Shown: positions 23,734 to 26,751 of the stretch, piece by piece
Numbering within the stretch: position 1 is the stretch's first letter
Layout of the letters: the number at the start of each line of letters is the position of its first letter
NCBI GenBank assembly: GCA_963787005.1
Contig: CAWBBX010000048.1
Span: 1 to 26,751 of the forward strand
Origin: FEN-1297 sp963787005
GTDB lineage: Bacteria > Bacteroidota > Ignavibacteria > Ignavibacteriales > Ignavibacteriaceae
Length of the DNA stretch: 26,751 nt
Reading direction: 5' to 3'
Translations under genes and position numbers: made by a program
The notes under the pieces: generated by a model
Seen by the model: only the letters and a program-made list of their open reading frames with translations
The model's database searches: none
What the model was told of the DNA's origin: nothing

Positions 23734-24135
23734 TATTATTTCGGTGCCCGATGCGGCCTTGTTTCCGAGTATTCCTTCTTCTCCCGTTAATTTTAAAAAT
23801 TTTTCTACCAGATCCGCGGGAAATCCGTCGGGGAAATATGAAAAATCGGTATCAACATATAGTCCGGCTATTTCCCAATGCCCTGTCGTAGAATCTTTTC
23901 CCTTCGATATTTCTTTTAGCTTTCCGAACGAAGCCAGCGGAGAATCTGCAGGTTCCACACCCATAATTTTATTAATATTACCGAGGCCGAGTTTTTTTAA
24001 ATTCGGAAGATCAAGCCCGTTCACGATTTCGGCAATATTGGAAAGAGTGCTGCTTCCCTTGTCGCCGTAATCGCCGGCATCGGGCAGTTCGCCTATACCG
24101 ACTCCGTCGAGTATAACAAGAAAAAAATTATTCAT
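23728..24135 (-). pseudogene. deoB: Phosphopentomutase, N-terminal third (arm 2 and spacer)
   Basis: ATG at 24135 opens the same deoB start and continues through about 136 codons. Phosphopentomutase interconverts ribose 1- and 5-phosphate (and the deoxy forms) in nucleoside salvage. Visible are ILDGVGIGE with the first metal Asp, and GKDSTTGHWEIAG (79-91) with the Thr (84) that is phosphorylated in the active enzyme. Homology runs to SGTEIIKE, then changes to the reverse complement of the deoB 5' end (CCF...). A complete enzyme is about 390-410 residues, so two thirds are missing at the junction. Confidence 0.88.
23734..24041 (-). other. Unique spacer of the inverted repeat (deoB codons 32 to about 134)
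   Basis: The 308 bases between the arms occur once. On the - strand they continue deoB from the arm 2 copy in frame. On the + strand the open frame at 23744-24070 is a shadow. In the expected genome this segment would follow 23733 on the + strand; here it is inverted, as a fold-back would produce. Confidence 0.9.
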
Positions 24136-24186
24136 ATTCGATTTTTTTTATGATCTGAGATCCAGGACGAGTAAGATACAAATATA

Positions 24187-26064
24187 TCAGTTAATATTCC
24201 TGACCGTGTTGCCGCCTTTTTCAAGCGCTTTTTGGAGGGCAAGATCCGCGTTGTAAACAAGTTCATCCACATCGAGCTTGTTGTTAGCCGAAGCTACTCC
24301 AATGGAAACGGTATAAGTAGTTTGTTTTGAAACAACGGCGATCGGTTTCCTGGCGATTTTCACCCTTAATTTTTCCGCCCAGAGAAACACATCTTTTGTA
24401 TTTGCGTTAAAAAAATATACACCGAAAGTCTTCTCGCCCATCCGTCCGAACAGGTTCAACGGGGTCATTTCTTTCGTTATCATATCGGCGATCGTCTTCA
24501 GAACTTTAGGAAAAGGATTGCCGTCGAAGAGAGAAACCTGTTCCAGAAAGTCGTCCATGCGGATTAATGCCAATGCGCCCGGCACTTGTAATTGCGATGC
24601 TTTAAATAAATCGGAGCTGAGCCTCTCCTTGAAGGTATCCTCGTTCAGTGATTTAGTCTCAATGTCAACGGCCAGGTAGCTCTTCAGCAAAGCTTGAGCG
24701 GAATAGGAGTGAATAACGAACGAGATAATGTTCATTGCGCTTTTAAGAAATTGTACGTCGGAATTGGTATAAGCGTTTTTCTTCAGACTCTCGAAGCAAA
24801 GCACGCCGTAATTCTGGTTGTTGTAAACGATTGGCATTGCAAGAAACGAGCCGTCGAAGCTGACGCTGTCGGTCTTAGAAAACCTATCGAACTCGCCGGT
24901 CGAAGTGTCGTCGATCTTAACGGGCATGCCGGTAACAATCGATTTTCCTACAAGTGTACTCTGCAGCTCTACTTCGAGGCTTTCACCTACATATTTGAGA
25001 GATGTCTTATTTGTAATTTTCTTTACGAGGAATTTTTTCTGAACGGGATCATAATATACAAACGCGAACGCGTCCCAGTGTATAAGCAGATCTATTGAGC
25101 CCTGGAAGGAAGATATAATATCCGATTCACTGTCGAACGAGATATCCTGTCCGATCAGGTTGATCAAACCTTTAAGGCGCTGCTGCGAGATAGAGTCGGA
25201 ATGCTTCTCTTCAAATATTGAGATGATCATCGTAATGACCCGTACGAACCGTCCGAGAGCGTATATCGTCTCGATGCCGAAAGCATCCCCGACCTTCGCA
25301 TCAACCGCAATAATTGCGATGAGCTGCTTATCGTAAAAAAGCGGAACTCCGACGAAGCTGCGAATCCCTTGCGGCGAGTTATAATACCTAATTACATCCG
25401 CTTCCGCCGCCGGCGAAATATCGCTCAGCAGCTCCGGCTCTCCCCGCTGGACAATCTTGCTCAGTATATCGTCCTCTATATCGAATTTCCTACGCGCTAC
25501 ATCATTAGAACTTGAGACAAATTTTTCAACGGTCAGCTTTTCCTTCTTTCGGTTGTACCAGAAGAAAATTGCCGTGTGAGCCGAGTACGCTTCCTTAATA
25601 ACGGTAAGCATTTTCTCCAGAACAAATGAGAACTGCCCGTCGTGTCCCACTTCCTCCGGGAGAGATTCATTGGCTATCTCTTCGAATTTTTCCTTGAGGT
25701 CCGGCGGCTTTAAAGTAGTTTTAGGGTGCTTGAAGCTCTGCGCGTAATTATCCGCCGTAATTACTTCGATGCTTTTATTGCGGGAGACAATCTCAAAAGA
25801 TTCGTCAGCGTCGGTTTTAGGCACGGCCTGAGGATCGGAATAAAGATCATCATCCTCGTCGTCGTCTTCCATGTTCTTGCCGGCAGGAACGTACGGCCCT
25901 TCAAATTTAATAGAATCGCGGAGGAATATTATAAATCCGACATAGATCACCATTAACCCAATGGTTATCAGTCTTATTACCAGATCATCGGTGATGAATA
26001 AAATTGCGGCGAGGACCGGCACTAATAAAAATATTAATATTCTTTTTTTCTGCCTGCTGTCCAT
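24187..26064 (-). CDS. Membrane-anchored tandem-GAF protein with degenerate GGDEF domain (intact copy)
   Basis: 625 residues. Two hydrophobic helices (about 9-25 and 28-48) are followed by an acidic linker (DDDEDDD near 67-73), a GAF domain (about 145-285), a second GAF-like domain (about 300-460) and a C-terminal domain with GGDEF fold features: TVSIGVAS (585-592) and ADLALQKALEKGGNTV (606-621). The catalytic GGDEF motif reads GEKTF (543-547), and the first metal Asp of the DxD motif is replaced by Arg502 (RMDDF). It therefore probably does not make cyclic di-GMP and may be a sensor or scaffold; ligands are unknown. Probably the same locus as the arm 1 copy. Confidence 0.88.
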   Translation of the reverse strand: MDSRQKKRILIFLLVPVLAAILFITDDLVIRLITIGLMVIYVGFIIFLRDSIKFEGPYVPAGKNMEDDDEDDDLYSDPQAVPKTDADESFEIVSRNKSIEVITADNYAQSFKHPKTTLKPPDLKEKFEEIANESLPEEVGHDGQFSFVLEKMLTVIKEAYSAHTAIFFWYNRKKEKLTVEKFVSSSNDVARRKFDIEDDILSKIVQRGEPELLSDISPAAEADVIRYYNSPQGIRSFVGVPLFYDKQLIAIIAVDAKVGDAFGIETIYALGRFVRVITMIISIFEEKHSDSISQQRLKGLINLIGQDISFDSESDIISSFQGSIDLLIHWDAFAFVYYDPVQKKFLVKKITNKTSLKYVGESLEVELQSTLVGKSIVTGMPVKIDDTSTGEFDRFSKTDSVSFDGSFLAMPIVYNNQNYGVLCFESLKKNAYTNSDVQFLKSAMNIISFVIHSYSAQALLKSYLAVDIETKSLNEDTFKERLSSDLFKASQLQVPGALALIRMDDFLEQVSLFDGNPFPKVLKTIADMITKEMTPLNLFGRMGEKTFGVYFFNANTKDVFLWAEKLRVKIARKPIAVVSKQTTYTVSIGVASANNKLDVDELVYNADLALQKALEKGGNTVRNIN

Positions 26065-26156
26065 TTTGGGTGATTTTATTACAGATAATTAATAATTAAG
26101 AGTAAATATAAATTTACTAAGCTATAATAGCAAACCGACTTAACTTCATTCGCTTA

Positions 26157-26715
26157 TTAAAAAGCGTAAAAGAGTCTCGCTAACCTCTGTAAGACTTCCT
26201 TTTTGCCCGTTCCTTTAACCGATGAATAGAAAAGCAAATTATCCCCTGCGCTAAGTTCCGGGAAAAACTGCACTATATTTCGCTTAGCGCGTGCTAATTC
26301 GGATTGTTTGAGTTTATCAATTTTGTTAAGTAATGCAATGTAAGGAATTTCGAATTCGCGTAAAAGGAAATTCAGTTTAATGTCCAATTCCATCGGATCA
26401 TGCCGGCTGTCTATAAAATGCATTGCGAGGGAGTTATTATGAGCCTTTTGAAGATACGCATCAATCAGCATACTCCAATGCTCCCTTTCTTTCTTGCTGG
26501 TTTTCGCATAACCGTAGCCGGGCAGGTCCACCATATAAAATTTATTATCGATCAGGTAATAATTTATCGATCGAGTCTTGCCGGGAGTGGAGCTTGTCTT
26601 AGCCAGGTCCTTCCGGTTAAATATCGAGTTGATGAAGGATGATTTCCCCACGTTGGACCTTCCGCATAACACTACGGACGGCAGATCGGGGAAGGTATTT
26701 GGCTGAGATTAAACG
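26157..26715 (-). pseudogene. engB: EngB duplicate, 5'-truncated and frameshifted (arm 2)
   Basis: Reverse copy of engB. It is identical to the intact copy except for a missing G between 26689 and 26690, which shifts the frame at about codon 20, and it stops at codon 11 where arm 2 ends. From VLCGRSN onward all GTPase motifs read correctly (an open frame starts at 26672). Since it abuts the adapter-like tail, it is best treated as an artefactual copy. Confidence 0.85.
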
Positions 26716-26751
26716 AGCAATACGTAACGGAACCAGTAGAGGTACATAATG
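26716..26751 (+). other. Probable unremoved Oxford Nanopore adapter
   Basis: The 13 bases AGCAATACGTAAC (26716-26728) exactly match the 5' part of the Nanopore ligation-adapter bottom strand, known from memory as (A)GCAATACGTAACTGAACGAAGT. The next bases, GGAAC and then GTACAT, match it with errors and an insertion. It begins precisely where homology to arm 1 stops and runs to the window end, the orientation expected at the 3' end of a read. The adapter sequence is recalled, not searched. Confidence 0.85.

Larger units (their letters stand above)
24042..26715 (-). repeat. Arm 2 of the 2.7-kb inverted repeat
   Basis: 2674 bases, the reverse complement of 21058-23733. It holds deoB 5' codons, the intact GAF/GGDEF gene and most of engB. 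Its outer end stops abruptly inside engB, and the next base begins an adapter-like sequence. No gene beyond engB's eleventh codon is present, so the arm ends where a sequencing read would end, not at a gene boundary. Confidence 0.95.

Noticed and set aside
23744..24070. 108-aa open frame on the + strand in the palindrome spacer
   Set aside because: The - strand reads clear phosphopentomutase here, so this frame is a shadow.
24694..25098. 134-aa open frame on the + strand (and its mirror at 22677-23081)
   Set aside because: It is antisense to the GAF/GGDEF coding region, has no ribosome-binding site or family resemblance, and is a frame shadow.
24187..26715. A true second copy of engB and the GAF/GGDEF gene
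   Set aside because: Near-identity, mirror symmetry, abrupt ends and the adjoining adapter indicate an artefact of the same locus.
21058..26751. A hairpin telomere or terminal inverted repeat of a linear replicon
   Set aside because: The arms break within housekeeping genes, the spacer is ordinary deoB coding sequence, and the end carries adapter-like bases.

Overview
The window is a chromosomal segment dominated by the universal ribosomal-protein supercluster, all on the + strand. It starts in the 3' part of rpoC and runs through the str block (rpsL, rpsG, fusA, tuf), the S10 block (rpsJ to rpsQ), the spc block (rplN to rpmJ, with secY, map and infA) and the alpha block (rpsM, rpsK, rpsD, rpoA, rplQ). 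Gene order, protein lengths and signature motifs leave little doubt about these calls. The organism is a Gram-negative-type bacterium. Protein flavour (zinc-free 89-aa S14, zinc-type S4, L3 without the methylated Gln, 401-aa EF-Tu, charged tails on L5 and L17) suggests the FCB group, perhaps an Ignavibacteria/Chlorobi relative, but that placement is inference.

Layout: rpoC ends at 1297 with a strong intrinsic terminator. A sigma70-like promoter (TTGACA, 17-bp spacer, TATATT) then drives rpsL onward. A second hairpin terminator separates tuf from rpsJ. From rpsJ to rplQ the genes are packed with gaps of a few to a few tens of bases, except for a 184-bp gap between rplR and rpsE that carries a complete tRNA-Gln(UUG) gene. 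A clear terminator closes the cluster after rplQ. About 310 bp later come engB (ribosome-assembly GTPase), a membrane-anchored tandem-GAF protein with a degenerate GGDEF domain, and the start of deoB (phosphopentomutase).

The right end is not ordinary sequence. Positions 21058-23733 (engB, GAF/GGDEF, deoB 5' end) recur as a near-perfect reverse complement at 24042-26715, around a 308-bp spacer that continues deoB on the - strand. I compared the arms base by base by eye and found five substitutions and two single-base indels. Directly after arm 2 the last 36 bases look like a noisy Oxford Nanopore ligation adapter (13 exact bases, then partial match). The simplest reading is that the window ends in an uncorrected fold-back nanopore read, so the second copies of engB, the GAF/GGDEF gene and deoB should not be counted as real paralogues.

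Two essential genes, fusA and rpsE, carry an apparent one-base insertion, both in the context TTAAAAGAA. The GAF/GGDEF gene in arm 1 has a third extra A that arm 2 lacks. Residual long-read errors explain these best, since the same TTT-AAA-AGA codon string is read normally in rplB. I find no CRISPR array, insertion sequence, phage gene or defence system. The most interesting candidate biology is the tRNA-Gln inside the spc operon and the hairpins flanking it.
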